Below, piece by piece: positions 1-8,374 of a stretch of 64,000 nt of DNA. Source of the DNA: Streptomyces pseudovenezuelae (GTDB lineage Bacteria > Actinomycetota > Actinomycetes > Streptomycetales > Streptomycetaceae); the NCBI RefSeq assembly GCF_029892565.1, contig NZ_JARXVH010000001.1:868001-932000 (forward strand), written 5' to 3'. Under the pieces are notes generated by a model. It saw only the letters and a list, made by a program, of their open reading frames with translations, searched no databases and was not told the origin of the DNA. The position numbers and the translations under genes are program-made. Every line of letters starts with the position of its first letter. Position 1 is the first letter of the stretch.

Positions 1-96
1 GAAGTCGGAGAGGGCGAGCGGGGCGACGCCCAGGAGCAGGACGGCGCCGAGGAGGAAGGCGCCCGGGACGCGGAGGCGGGTGAGGGTCGTCGTCAT
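1..96 (-). CDS. urtC: Urea ABC transporter permease UrtC (N-terminal fragment)
   Basis: Only the first 32 codons are in the window; the rest lies beyond the left edge. The reverse strand reads MTTTLTRLRVPGAFLLG and continues into a hydrophobic stretch typical of the first membrane segment of a branched-chain-type permease. The ATG at 96-94 overlaps the TGA of urtB (ATGA), so the two genes are translationally coupled. UrtC forms the membrane channel with UrtB in the high-affinity urea importer. Identity is inferred from position after urtA and urtB, since too little sequence is present for a motif-based call. Confidence 0.75.
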   Translation of the reverse strand, partial: MTTTLTRLRVPGAFLLGAVLLLGVAPLALSDF

Positions 97-977
97 GCCA
101 GGCTCCGGGTGCGCAGCGTGTAGAGGCCTTGGGGCCGCCACTGGAGGAAGGCGACGATCGCCACGAGCACGCCGACCTTGGCGACGCTGACCGTGGTCGA
201 GTACTCCAGCACGGACTGGAGCACGCCCAGCGCGAAGGCCGTGATGACCGCGCCCTTGAGCTGTCCGATGCCGCCGACGACCACGACGAGGAAGGCGTCG
301 ACGATGTAGTTGGTGCCCATCGTCGGGCCGATCGGGCCGACCAGGGTGAGCGCGACGCCGGCCACGCCCGCGAGGCCCGAGCCGATGAAGAAGGTGATCC
401 GGTCGACCTGACCGGTCGCGATGCCGGAGACCTCGGCGAGGTCGCGGTTCTGCACGACGGCCCGGATGCGGCGGCCGAGCGGGGTGAACCGCAGGACGAG
501 CGTGAGACCGAGAACGCACAGGAGCGCCAACCCCAGTATGAACAGGCGGTTGTTGGCGAAGGTGACACCGCCGGCCGAGATGTTGCCGGTGAGGAGGTCG
601 GGCGCTGCCGTCTGCACGTTGGGAGCGCCGAAGACGTCCCGGGCCAGCTGCTGGAGCATCAGGGAGACCCCCCAGGTGACCAACAGGGTGTCCAGGGGAC
701 GGGTGTACAGGCGCCGGATGAGCAGCCATTCGAGCAGCGCGCCCATGGCGCCGGCCACGAGGAAGGCCAGCGGCAGGGCGACGAGCAGGGAGGCGCCGGC
801 GCTGCTGATGGACTTCTGCAGGACGTACGTCGTGTAGGCGCCGGCCATGATGAACTCGCCGTGGGCCATGTTGATCACGCCCATCTGACCGAACGTCAGG
901 GTCAGGCCGAGGGCGATGAGAAGCAGGACGGCACCGATGCTGATGCCGGTGAACGACTGGTTGAGGACGACCGTCAT
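93..977 (-). CDS. urtB: Urea ABC transporter permease UrtB
   Basis: This is a 294-residue, very hydrophobic protein of the LivH/branched-chain permease family. It carries the family opening (GISIGAVLLLIALGLTLTFG, then GVINMAHGEFIMAGAY) and several further membrane helices. UrtB and UrtC form the channel for urea import driven by UrtD/UrtE. The ATG at 977 is chosen because the family homology begins there; the open frame runs 36 codons further upstream but that stretch is proline- and serine-rich and unlike the family. It lies 108 nt after urtA and overlaps urtC by 4 nt. The urt assignment, rather than an amino-acid transporter, rests on the adjacent urtA-like binding protein. Confidence 0.88.
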   Translation of the reverse strand: MTVVLNQSFTGISIGAVLLLIALGLTLTFGQMGVINMAHGEFIMAGAYTTYVLQKSISSAGASLLVALPLAFLVAGAMGALLEWLLIRRLYTRPLDTLLVTWGVSLMLQQLARDVFGAPNVQTAAPDLLTGNISAGGVTFANNRLFILGLALLCVLGLTLVLRFTPLGRRIRAVVQNRDLAEVSGIATGQVDRITFFIGSGLAGVAGVALTLVGPIGPTMGTNYIVDAFLVVVVGGIGQLKGAVITAFALGVLQSVLEYSTTVSVAKVGVLVAIVAFLQWRPQGLYTLRTRSLA

Positions 978-1085
978 GAAGCGGCTCCGGGGGGCTCCGG
1001 GTGAGGGGAACGGGGACGCGGGTGCGGGGCGGATGGCGACTGCGTACGGGGAACTGGGCGACGGACAACCGGAGTTGACGGTCAC

Positions 1086-2339
1086 TCAGGAGAGGCTTGC
1101 GGCCCAGGAGTAGCCCTTGAGGTACGGGTCCGGCTTGATGGGCTTGCCGGAGTTCCAGACCTCCTCGATGAGGCCGTCGGAGCCGACCTTGCCGATCCGG
1201 GCCGTCTTGTAGACGTGCTGGGTGGCGCCGTCGACGGTGACCTTGCCCTCGGGGGCGTCGAGGAGGATGCCGTCGCTGGCCGCCTTGACCTTGGCGACGT
1301 CGAAGGAGCCGGCCTTCTCGACCATCTCCTTCCACAGGTAGAGGGAGATGTAGGCGGCCTCCATCGGGTCGGAGGTCGGCTTGTCCTTGCCGTAGGCGGC
1401 CTGGTAGGCCTTCACGAACTTGGTGTTGGCGGCGCCCGGAGTGGTCTCGTAGTAGTTCCAGGCGGTCAACTGACCTTCCAGGTACTGCGTTCCGATGCTC
1501 TTGACCTCCTCCTCGGCGATGGAGACGGAGAGCACCGGCAGGCTCTTGGCGGTCAGGCCCGCGGACTTGTACTCCTTGAAGAAGGCCACGTTGCTGTCGC
1601 CGTTGAGGGTGTTGAAGACGGCGTCCGCGCCGGCGGTCCTGACCTTGTTGGTGATGGTGCTGAACTCGGTCGAGCCGAGCGGCGCGTAGTCCTCGCCGAC
1701 CACCGTCATGCCCTTGGCCTTGGCGTACGCCTTGATGATCTTGTTGGCGGTGCGCGGGAAGACGTAGTCGCTGCCGACCAGGTAGAGCCGGGTCAGACCC
1801 TGCTTCTTGAGGTAGTCGAGGGCGGGCACGATCTGCTGGTTGGTGGTGGCGCCGATGTAGAAGATGTACGGCGACTGCTCCAGGCCCTCGTACTGCACCG
1901 GGTAGAACAGCAGCGACTTGTAGCGCTCGAAGACCGGCTTGACGGCCTTGCGGCTGGCCGAGGTCCAGCAGCCGAAGGTGGCGACCACCTTGTCGTCCTT
2001 GATCAGGGCCTCCGCCTTCTCGGCGAAGGTCGGCCAGTCGGAGGCACCGTCCTGGCTGATCGGCTTGAGCTTCTTGCCCAGCACGCCGCCGGCCGCGTTG
2101 ATCTCCTTCACGGCGAGCAACAGCGCGTTGTGGACGGTCACTTCGCTGATGGCCATGGTGCCCGAGAGCGAGTTCAGCAGACCCACCTTGACGGTACTGC
2201 CGGAGGTGTCGGCCTTGGCGCCGGCGCCGGACGAGGTCTCGGTGCCGGTCTTGGCACCGCAGGCGCTGAGCGCGGCGGACGCACCGACGGCCGAGGCGCC
2301 GGCCAGCAGACCACGTCGGCTGATGCTGAACCCGGACAT
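1086..2339 (-). CDS. urtA: Urea ABC transporter substrate-binding lipoprotein UrtA
   Basis: This 417-residue exported binding protein starts at an ATG preceded by AGGAGG. The N-terminus has a twin-arginine motif (SRRGLL, residues 7-12) and a lipobox ending LSAC with Cys27, so it should be a Tat-exported lipoprotein. The mature part is a type I periplasmic-binding fold of the amide/urea family, with signatures [53 protein letters not shown] and SDYVFPRT that are characteristic of UrtA/AmiC-like proteins. It captures urea outside the membrane for UrtBCDE. It is first in the leftward urt operon, and a GlnR-like element sits about 120 nt upstream. A longer open frame extends to 2552, but it lacks an export signal at its start and was rejected. 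Confidence 0.92.
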   Translation of the reverse strand: MSGFSISRRGLLAGASAVGASAALSACGAKTGTETSSGAGAKADTSGSTVKVGLLNSLSGTMAISEVTVHNALLLAVKEINAAGGVLGKKLKPISQDGASDWPTFAEKAEALIKDDKVVATFGCWTSASRKAVKPVFERYKSLLFYPVQYEGLEQSPYIFYIGATTNQQIVPALDYLKKQGLTRLYLVGSDYVFPRTANKIIKAYAKAKGMTVVGEDYAPLGSTEFSTITNKVRTAGADAVFNTLNGDSNVAFFKEYKSAGLTAKSLPVLSVSIAEEEVKSIGTQYLEGQLTAWNYYETTPGAANTKFVKAYQAAYGKDKPTSDPMEAAYISLYLWKEMVEKAGSFDVAKVKAASDGILLDAPEGKVTVDGATQHVYKTARIGKVGSDGLIEEVWNSGKPIKPDPYLKGYSWAASLS

Positions 2340-2717
2340 GCAATACCTCCTTGCCCGAAGGCAGATGAAAAGAGATCGTGAAATTCGGGAAGGGAAATAC
2401 GAGCCGCTCACGCGGCGGCTGAGCTGCGGAAGCGCGGACCACAGACTGCGCCGGGCCTGTTTCCTTCGCGTTTCGCGGCGATTGATGAACCGTTGCGCTT
2501 GACGCACGGCAAAAGAATCAACATGCGTCTGCGGATGCGCGGTTGGCGGCATCTCAGTAAGGGAAATTATTGCTTCCTGCGGAAAGTATCCTGTTCACGG
2601 ACTAAGAGCACCGCTCCCCGACCGGCCTGCGTCCTTCGACGGTCAGGCTGCTGGGCCAAGTGCGTGACAGGCCGATGAACCCGCCGTTGAGCAGCCGCGA
2701 TTCCCTACGATCGTCTC
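2340..2717. other. Intergenic region between urtA and the SRPBCC gene
   Basis: These 378 bases separate divergent genes and contain no convincing ORF; a 61-codon frame at 2493-2678 has no ribosome binding site. The region is visibly richer in A and T than its surroundings (2500-2600), as expected for promoters. It holds a GlnR-like direct repeat at 2459-2474 and a possible -10 hexamer TACGAT at 2706-2711 just before the GTG of the rightward gene. With so short a leader, that gene may be made from a leaderless message. Confidence 0.6.
2459..2474 (-). promoter_or_regulatory. GlnR-like site upstream of urtA
   Basis: On the minus strand this reads GAAAC, six bases, GAAAC. The Streptomyces GlnR box is built from GTNAC and GAAAC half-sites spaced by six bases, so spacing and b-type half-sites fit while the a-type half-site is degenerate. 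It lies about 120 nt upstream of the urtA start, a usual place for GlnR activation of nitrogen-scavenging genes. Only two half-sites are clear. Confidence 0.4.
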
Positions 2718-3158
2718 GTGGTCACCTTCGAGCTCGAACGCACGGCACCCCTCCCTCTCGCCGAGGCATGGCGCCGCCTCACCGAGTGGCCCCGGCACGG
2801 CGAGGTGGTCCCGCTGACCAGGGTCACCGTGGCCACGCCCGCTCCGACCCACGTGGGCACGGTGTTCGTGGCCCGCTCGGGGTTCGGCCCGCTCGGCTTC
2901 GACGACCGGATGGAGGTCACGGTGTGGCGTCCGCCGACGGACGACGAGCCGGGCCTGTGCCGGCTGGAGAAGCGCGGGCGGGTCGTGCGGGGCTGGGCCG
3001 AGATCGAGGTACGGCCCGGGCCCGGCGGGCGCAGCCGGGTGGTGTGGCGCGAGGAGTTGGGGGTGCGGCTGCTGCCGGGCCTCTTCGATCCGGTGCTCGC
3101 GCGGGTGGCCCGGTACGTGTTCGGGCGGGCGGTCAACCGGCTGCTCAGGACGGAGTGA
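2718..3158 (+). CDS. SRPBCC (START/polyketide-cyclase-like) family protein
   Basis: A 146-residue protein with the helix-grip pattern of the SRPBCC superfamily: an opening strand (MVTFELERTAPLPLAEAWRR), a Trp-Pro turn, and alternating strands ending in a long C-terminal helix (LFDPVLARVARYVFGRAVNR). Such proteins bind hydrophobic ligands or act as cyclases or chaperones; the ligand here cannot be told. The GTG start has no clear ribosome binding site, but TACGAT lies 6 nt upstream and may be a -10 element, implying a leaderless transcript. It stands alone between the urt genes and the kinase gene, and a 14-bp palindrome starts at its last codon. Function unknown. Confidence 0.8.
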   Translation: MVTFELERTAPLPLAEAWRRLTEWPRHGEVVPLTRVTVATPAPTHVGTVFVARSGFGPLGFDDRMEVTVWRPPTDDEPGLCRLEKRGRVVRGWAEIEVRPGPGGRSRVVWREELGVRLLPGLFDPVLARVARYVFGRAVNRLLRTE

Positions 3159-3171
3159 CCGACCGGTCGGT
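3158..3171. promoter_or_regulatory. Perfect 14-bp palindrome, TetR-like operator
   Basis: ACCGACCGGTCGGT is a perfect palindrome that begins at the stop codon of the SRPBCC gene and lies about 95 nt before the kinase start. Sequences of this form are common TetR-family operators. TAGTGT at 3208-3213 could be the -10 of the kinase promoter, which would place the palindrome just upstream of it. No TetR gene is present in the window. Confidence 0.4.
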
Positions 3172-3266
3172 TCGCTGGTCGGTGCACTGTCCCGCGAACC
3201 GACGCCCTAGTGTGAACCCCTTGAGCGGTCCGTCCAGGTCAGGAGAGTGAGAAAGGTGACCGGCGC

Positions 3267-5522
3267 ATGTCGCTGAGCCCCGGAAATGCCGAGTCCGCCG
3301 GCGCGTCCATAGCCGGCTACACGCTGATCGACCAACTGGGCAGCGGCGGCATGGGCGTGGTGCACCTCGGGCTCTCCGAGTCCGGGCGACAGGTCGCGAT
3401 CAAGGTCGTGCACGCGCAGTACGCGCTGGACGAGGAGTTCCGGGCCCGCTTCCGGCAGGAGGTCGCGGCGGCGAGACGGGTGAGCGGCGCGTTCACCGCC
3501 CCCGTCGTGGACGCCGATCCCGACGCCGCGCAGCCGTGGATGGCGACGCTGTACGTGCCGGGTCGCACGCTGACCGAAGTGGTCGCCGATCAGGGCCCGT
3601 TGAGCGGACGCCGACTGCGTACCCTCGCCCTGGGCCTGGTCGAGGCGCTGCGGGACATCCACCGGGCGGGAGTCGTGCACCGGGACCTGAAGCCGAGCAA
3701 CGTCCTGATCGCGGAGGACGGTCCGCGCGTCATCGACTTCGGCATCTCGCGCGCCGCCGACAACGAGGACCTCACGGTGACCGGCCGGCTGATCGGCACC
3801 CCGCCCTTCATGTCGCCGGAGCAGTTCTCCTCCCCGAGGGACGTCACCGCCGCCTCGGACGTGTTCTCGCTCGGCTCGGTGCTGGTGTACGCGGCCACCG
3901 GGAACCGCCCCTTCGAGGGCGGAAGTCCGTATCTGACGGGCTACCAAGTGATGTACGAGGCGCCGAAGTTGGACGGGGTGCGGGAACCCCTCCGCGCCAT
4001 CGCCGCCCGCTGCCTGGAGAAGGACCCGTCGGTCCGGCCCGGCCTGGAGGAACTCCACCGCGCTCTGCTGGCCCTGCCTGCGGACGAGTCCGCGGAGTCC
4101 TTGCCGGACTTCTTCGACTCCGCTCCCACCGTGGCAGACGGCGTGACGGGGACAGGGTCCGGGCATCGTCGCGGCTCCCGCCCGCACCCCGGACCGGCGG
4201 ACCACCAGGCGGCCACCGCGACGGGTACGGGAACCGGCACGACCGTCGGGCGTCGGCGCCGGGTGCGGCGGGTTCTCGTCGGCCTCGGTTCGGCGCTGGC
4301 CCTCACCACGGTCGGCCTGACGGCGGCGCACGTCGTCGCCAGTGACGGCGGCGGCTCCCGCGACCCGGGCGGTTCCGCGAGCCCCAGCGCCTCCGTCGTG
4401 GCCCTGCCCGCCGGCTGGCACCCCTGGCGGGCGAGCCTGCGCACCGACAAGACGGGCCAGCCGCTCGACGAACTGGAGTCCGGCTGTGTCCCGAGCGGTG
4501 CGACCGCCCTGTACTGCGCCGGCACCGGCTTCACGACCGTCAAGCTCGACGCCGCCTCCGGCCTCGTGAAGTGGCGCCGGGGCACCAGCCCGGAGACCTC
4601 GCGCCCCATCGGCGTACGGGACAAGCGCGTGTTCGCCTACCGCAAGCCGGACTCGACCGAGACGTACGTCGCCCGGCGGCTGGTCGCTCTGGACGCGACC
4701 ACCGGCGCCGAGCTCTGGGCCCACCCGGTGACCGAGGACGAACCGTCCCGGCTCTTCGACGGGGGCATCCTGACGATGGACGCGGACAAGACCGAGTTCA
4801 TCGCCTACGACGAGACGGGCCGGCAGCTGTGGACCGCGCCGACGGAGTCGAAGTCCGGGCCCTACTGCACCACGGCGGTGTTCGACGGCGCCCCGTACGG
4901 CCTGTGTTCTGGGGACGACCCCACGAAGGGCACGATCAGTCTGCTGCGTCTGAACCCCGCCCACGGCACGGCCCGCGAGATCGCCGAACTCCCCGCGAAC
5001 AGTGAGGCGTTGGGCGTGGTCGACGGGCAGCCGCTGCTGCTGAGCCCCGCGAAGGAGTACGCGTCGGCCCCCCTCGGCGACTGGCCCTACGCGTCCCTGT
5101 CGCGGGTGGATCCGGACACCGGCGCGATCCAACGGCTGCCGCTGAAGACCGGGACGCGCGGCACCGCCACGCTGATCGACGGGGTCGTCTACTTCGTCCG
5201 GGCCAACGGCTCGGTCACCGCCGTACGGGGATCGGACGGCACCAGGCTGTGGCAGCGGACGACCGACGTCGAGAACCTGTCGGCGCCGGTGCTCTCCACG
5301 AAGTCCGACTCGCTGTACCTCGCGAACCAGTACGGCCGCCTGCTGGCCCTCAACCCCGCGACGGGGGCGGTGCGTTGGCGTACCGCCTCGGTCCAGGACC
5401 CCGGGGACTCGGCCTCGGAGACCACGCCGTACGTGCTGCTCGTCAAGGACGCGATCGTGGCCGTGGCGGGCGACACGGCGTTCTCCGTACGACCGGACAG
5501 GCCGAGGTCCGTCGCGAAGTGA
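3267..5522 (+). CDS. Membrane serine/threonine protein kinase with PQQ-type beta-propeller sensor
   Basis: This is a 751-residue eukaryotic-type kinase. Residues 15-275 hold a complete kinase domain: glycine loop GSGGMG (25-30), lysine in VAIK (46), HRDLKPSN with the catalytic Asp140, DFG at 157-159 and the GTPPFMSPEQ activation segment. A polar, threonine-rich linker follows, then one membrane helix near 332-354. The extracellular C-terminal half has repeated strands with alternating Trp/Gly motifs (WRRGTSPE, LWAHPV, LWQRTT, VRWRTAS), the pattern of a PQQ-like beta-propeller. It probably phosphorylates cytoplasmic targets in response to an external ligand. GAAAGG lies 10 nt before the ATG. 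It is monocistronic and faces xdhC tail to tail. Confidence 0.93.
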   Translation: MSLSPGNAESAGASIAGYTLIDQLGSGGMGVVHLGLSESGRQVAIKVVHAQYALDEEFRARFRQEVAAARRVSGAFTAPVVDADPDAAQPWMATLYVPGRTLTEVVADQGPLSGRRLRTLALGLVEALRDIHRAGVVHRDLKPSNVLIAEDGPRVIDFGISRAADNEDLTVTGRLIGTPPFMSPEQFSSPRDVTAASDVFSLGSVLVYAATGNRPFEGGSPYLTGYQVMYEAPKLDGVREPLRAIAARCLEKDPSVRPGLEELHRALLALPADESAESLPDFFDSAPTVADGVTGTGSGHRRGSRPHPGPADHQAATATGTGTGTTVGRRRRVRRVLVGLGSALALTTVGLTAAHVVASDGGGSRDPGGSASPSASVVALPAGWHPWRASLRTDKTGQPLDELESGCVPSGATALYCAGTGFTTVKLDAASGLVKWRRGTSPETSRPIGVRDKRVFAYRKPDSTETYVARRLVALDATTGAELWAHPVTEDEPSRLFDGGILTMDADKTEFIAYDETGRQLWTAPTESKSGPYCTTAVFDGAPYGLCSGDDPTKGTISLLRLNPAHGTAREIAELPANSEALGVVDGQPLLLSPAKEYASAPLGDWPYASLSRVDPDTGAIQRLPLKTGTRGTATLIDGVVYFVRANGSVTAVRGSDGTRLWQRTTDVENLSAPVLSTKSDSLYLANQYGRLLALNPATGAVRWRTASVQDPGDSASETTPYVLLVKDAIVAVAGDTAFSVRPDRPRSVAK

Positions 5523-5558
5523 CCGTCCCGCCCGGGCCGTTGCCCCGTCGGCCTCCGT

Positions 5559-6710
5559 TCAGGCCACCGACCCGATCCGCCGCGTCGGTGCCGACGTGGC
5601 GTCGTGGTGGATCGGGGTGTGCGCGCCGGTGAGGGCGACCCCGCTGCCGCCGCGCCGGTTGGCGACGATCTCGGAGGCGATCGACAGGGCCGTCTCCTCC
5701 GGCGTACGGGCGCCCAGGTCGAGACCGATGGGCGATCGCAGCCGCGCCAACTCCAGCTCGGTCACGCCGACTTCGCGCAGCCGCTCGTTGCGGTCCAGGT
5801 GGGTCCGGCGGGAGCCCATCGCGCCGACGTAGGCGACCGGCAGGCGCAACGCCAGCTGAAGCAGCGGGACATCGAACTTGGCGTCGTGGGTGAGCACGCC
5901 CAGGACCGTACGGCCGTCCACCCGCGTCCGCTCCAGGTAGGTGTGGGGCCACTCGACGACGATCTCGTCGGCCTCCGGGAAGCGGGTCCTGGTGGCGAAG
6001 ACGGGACGGGCGTCGCACACCGTCACGTGGTAGCCCAGGAACTTGCCGATCCGCACCAGCGCCGACGCGAAGTCGATCGCGCCGAAGACGATCATCCGGG
6101 GCGGCGGCACCGAGGACTCCACCAGCAGCGTGAGCGGCGCCCCGCAGCGCGAGCCCTGCTCGCCGATCTCCAGGGTGCCGGTGCGGCCGGCGTCCAGGAA
6201 GGCGCCGGCCTCGGCGGCGACCGTGCGGTCCAGTTCCGGATGGGCGCCGAAGCCACCCTCGCAGGAGCCGTCGGGGCGTACCACGAGCGCGCGGCCGGTC
6301 AGGTCCGCCGGGCCCGAGACGATCCGTGCCACCGCCGCCGCCTCCCCGTTCGCGGCGGCGGCCAGCGCGGCGGCGACCACCGGCCGGGCGGGATCGCCGG
6401 CCCGCACCGGGGTCACGAGGATGTCGATGACGCCGCCGCAGGTCAGACCGACGGCGAAGGCGTCCTCGTCGCTGTAGCCGAAGCGCTCCAGGACGGACTC
6501 GCCGTCCTCCAAGGCCTGGCGGCACAGCTCGTACACCGCGCCCTCCACACAACCGCCGGAGACCGAGCCGATCGCCGTGCCGTCGGCGTCCACCGCGAGG
6601 GCGGCACCCGGCTGACGGGGGGCGCTGCCGCCGACGGCCACGACGGTGGCCACGGCGAAGTCGCGGCCCCGCTCGACCCAGCGGTTCAGCTCCTCGGCGA
6701 TGTCCAGCAT
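5559..6710 (-). CDS. xdhC: XdhC/CoxI-family molybdenum hydroxylase accessory protein
   Basis: A 383-residue protein with the N-terminal XdhC/CoxI domain (ATVVAVGGSAPRQPGAALAV, SVSGGCVEGAVYE, TCGGVIDILV) and a C-terminal Rossmann-type domain ending in LRSPIGLDLGARTPEETALSIASEIV. Known homologues bind molybdenum cofactor, favour its sulfuration and insert it into xanthine dehydrogenase. The ATG is preceded by AAGGAGA. It starts 50 nt after the purine permease, on the same strand, so the two are probably co-transcribed, and the xanthine dehydrogenase operon it should serve lies just upstream. The GCVEGAVYE cysteine region is intact. Confidence 0.92.
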   Translation of the reverse strand: MLDIAEELNRWVERGRDFAVATVVAVGGSAPRQPGAALAVDADGTAIGSVSGGCVEGAVYELCRQALEDGESVLERFGYSDEDAFAVGLTCGGVIDILVTPVRAGDPARPVVAAALAAAANGEAAAVARIVSGPADLTGRALVVRPDGSCEGGFGAHPELDRTVAAEAGAFLDAGRTGTLEIGEQGSRCGAPLTLLVESSVPPPRMIVFGAIDFASALVRIGKFLGYHVTVCDARPVFATRTRFPEADEIVVEWPHTYLERTRVDGRTVLGVLTHDAKFDVPLLQLALRLPVAYVGAMGSRRTHLDRNERLREVGVTELELARLRSPIGLDLGARTPEETALSIASEIVANRRGGSGVALTGAHTPIHHDATSAPTRRIGSVA

Positions 6711-6760
6711 CTCTTGGTCTCCTTAACAGCGGCTGCGTGGCGGGGCGTTCGGGCGGGGCG

Positions 6761-8218
6761 CTAGTGGACGCCCATCCAGCTCTCAATGGGATTGAGGGCG
6801 AAATAGACCAGGAAGATCAGTGTCAGGCCCCACATAAAGGCACCGATCTCCCGCGCCCTGCCCTGGGCGATCTTGATGGCGACGTACGAGACGACGCCGG
6901 CCGCGACGCCCGCGGTGATCGAGTAGGTGAACGGCATGATCACGACGGTCAGGAAGACCGGGATCGCGGTGGCCCGGTCGGCCCAGTCGACGTGCCGTGC
7001 GTTCATCATCATCATGGCGCCGATGACCACCAGGGCGGCGGCCGCGACCTCGCCCGGGACGATCGCGGTGAGCGGGGTGAAGAAGAGACAGGCCGCGAAG
7101 AACAGGCCGGTGACGACGGAGGCGAGTCCGGTCCGGGCCCCCTCCCCGACGCCGGTCGCCGACTCGACGAACACGGTCTGCCCCGAGGCGCCCGCGACGC
7201 CGCCGATCGCGCCGCCCGCGCCGTCGATGAACAGCGCCTTGGACAGACCCGGCATCCGGCCCTGCGCGTCGGCGAGTTTGGCCTCGGTGCCGACGCCGAT
7301 GATGGTCGCCATCGCGTCGAAGAAGCCGGCCAGCACGAGCGTGAACACGATCATGCCGACGGTCATCGCGCCGACCTGCCCCCAGCCGCCGAACTCGACC
7401 TTGCCGAAGATCGAGAAGTCCGGCATGGAGACCGCGCTGCCGTGCAGTTCTGGAGCGCCGCTCGCCCACTGCTTGGGGGCGATGGCGCCGACCGCGTTCA
7501 GGATCACGGCGAGCACGGTACCGCCGACGATGCCGATCAGGATGGCGCCCGGGATGCCGCGCGCCTGGAGCATGAAGATCGCCAGGAGGGTCACGGCGAA
7601 CAACAGCACGGGCCAGCCCGCCAGTTCACCGGTCGGGCCGAGGGTGACCGGGGTCGCCTCGCCCTGGTGCACGAAGCCGGCCTTGTAGAAACCGATGAGC
7701 GCGACGAACAGGCCGATGCCCATGGTGATCGCGTGTTTCAGCGCCAGCGGGATCGCGTTCATGATCAGCTCGCGCAGGCCGGTGACGACCAGCAGCATGA
7801 TGACCACGCCGTACATCACGCACATCCCCATGGCCTGCGGCCAGGTCATCTGCGGGGCGACCTGCGAGGAGAGCACGCCGGAGACGGACAGGCCGGCGGC
7901 GAGGGCGAGTGGCACCTTGCCGAAGAAGCCCATCAGGAGGGTGGTGAAGGCCGCGGCGAACGCGGTCGCGGTGATGAGCGCGTTCTGGCCGAGGGTGTCC
8001 CCCGCCGCGTCCTTGCCGGACAGGATCAGCGGGTTGAGCAGGAGGATGTACGCCATCGCCATGAAGGTGGTGACGCCGCCGCGCACTTCGCGCGAGACGG
8101 AGGATCCCCGTTGGGTGATGTGGAAGTAGCGGTCGAGCCAGGACCTGCCGGCCGGGACGCGGGTGCCTTCGCCCGCGTCTTCGGCTGTGGTCCTGGGCTC
8201 AAGGGACTGCTGGGTCAT
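6761..8218 (-). CDS. NCS2-family purine permease (AzgA/PbuG type)
   Basis: A 485-residue polytopic membrane protein with AzgA-like signatures: REVRGGVTTFMAMAYILLLNPLIL, MGFFGKVPLALAAGLSVSGVLSSQVAPQM, MGIGLFVALIGFYKAG, GVGTEAKLADAQGRMPGLSKALFIDGAGGAIGG and SATGVGEGARTGLASVVTG. The family imports hypoxanthine, guanine or adenine by proton symport. The ATG at 8218 is preceded by GGGAG at good spacing; a TTG 15 nt upstream is less likely. It sits between the xanthine dehydrogenase subunits and xdhC, so it would supply the enzyme substrate precursors. A hairpin between it and the dehydrogenase genes suggests its own promoter. The exact substrate cannot be read from sequence. Confidence 0.92.
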   Translation of the reverse strand: MTQQSLEPRTTAEDAGEGTRVPAGRSWLDRYFHITQRGSSVSREVRGGVTTFMAMAYILLLNPLILSGKDAAGDTLGQNALITATAFAAAFTTLLMGFFGKVPLALAAGLSVSGVLSSQVAPQMTWPQAMGMCVMYGVVIMLLVVTGLRELIMNAIPLALKHAITMGIGLFVALIGFYKAGFVHQGEATPVTLGPTGELAGWPVLLFAVTLLAIFMLQARGIPGAILIGIVGGTVLAVILNAVGAIAPKQWASGAPELHGSAVSMPDFSIFGKVEFGGWGQVGAMTVGMIVFTLVLAGFFDAMATIIGVGTEAKLADAQGRMPGLSKALFIDGAGGAIGGVAGASGQTVFVESATGVGEGARTGLASVVTGLFFAACLFFTPLTAIVPGEVAAAALVVIGAMMMMNARHVDWADRATAIPVFLTVVIMPFTYSITAGVAAGVVSYVAIKIAQGRAREIGAFMWGLTLIFLVYFALNPIESWMGVH

Positions 8219-8323
8219 GGTGCCGTCTCCCAAGGTTCAAAGGTGCACCCGTGAACGCCTTTACGATCAGCGGGATTTGGGATGTGCACGACCCGGGGGA
8301 CGGCCCAGGACGAACAGCTGGGA

Positions 8324-8344
8324 CCTGGGGGACGATCCCCCAGG
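8324..8344 (-). terminator. Hairpin terminator after the xanthine dehydrogenase operon
   Basis: CCTGGGGG and CCCCCAGG form a perfect 8-bp stem around a 5-nt loop, about 30 nt after the stop of the large subunit gene. There is no U-tract, which is usual for Streptomyces terminators. Confidence 0.65.
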
Positions 8345-8374
8345 AAAAGAGCGCCGGTCACAACTCCCGGAGCG

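Noticed and set aside
3207..5132. A 641-codon frame antisense to the Ser/Thr kinase gene
   Set aside because: It mirrors a complete kinase and has no recognisable domain, signal or ribosome binding site.
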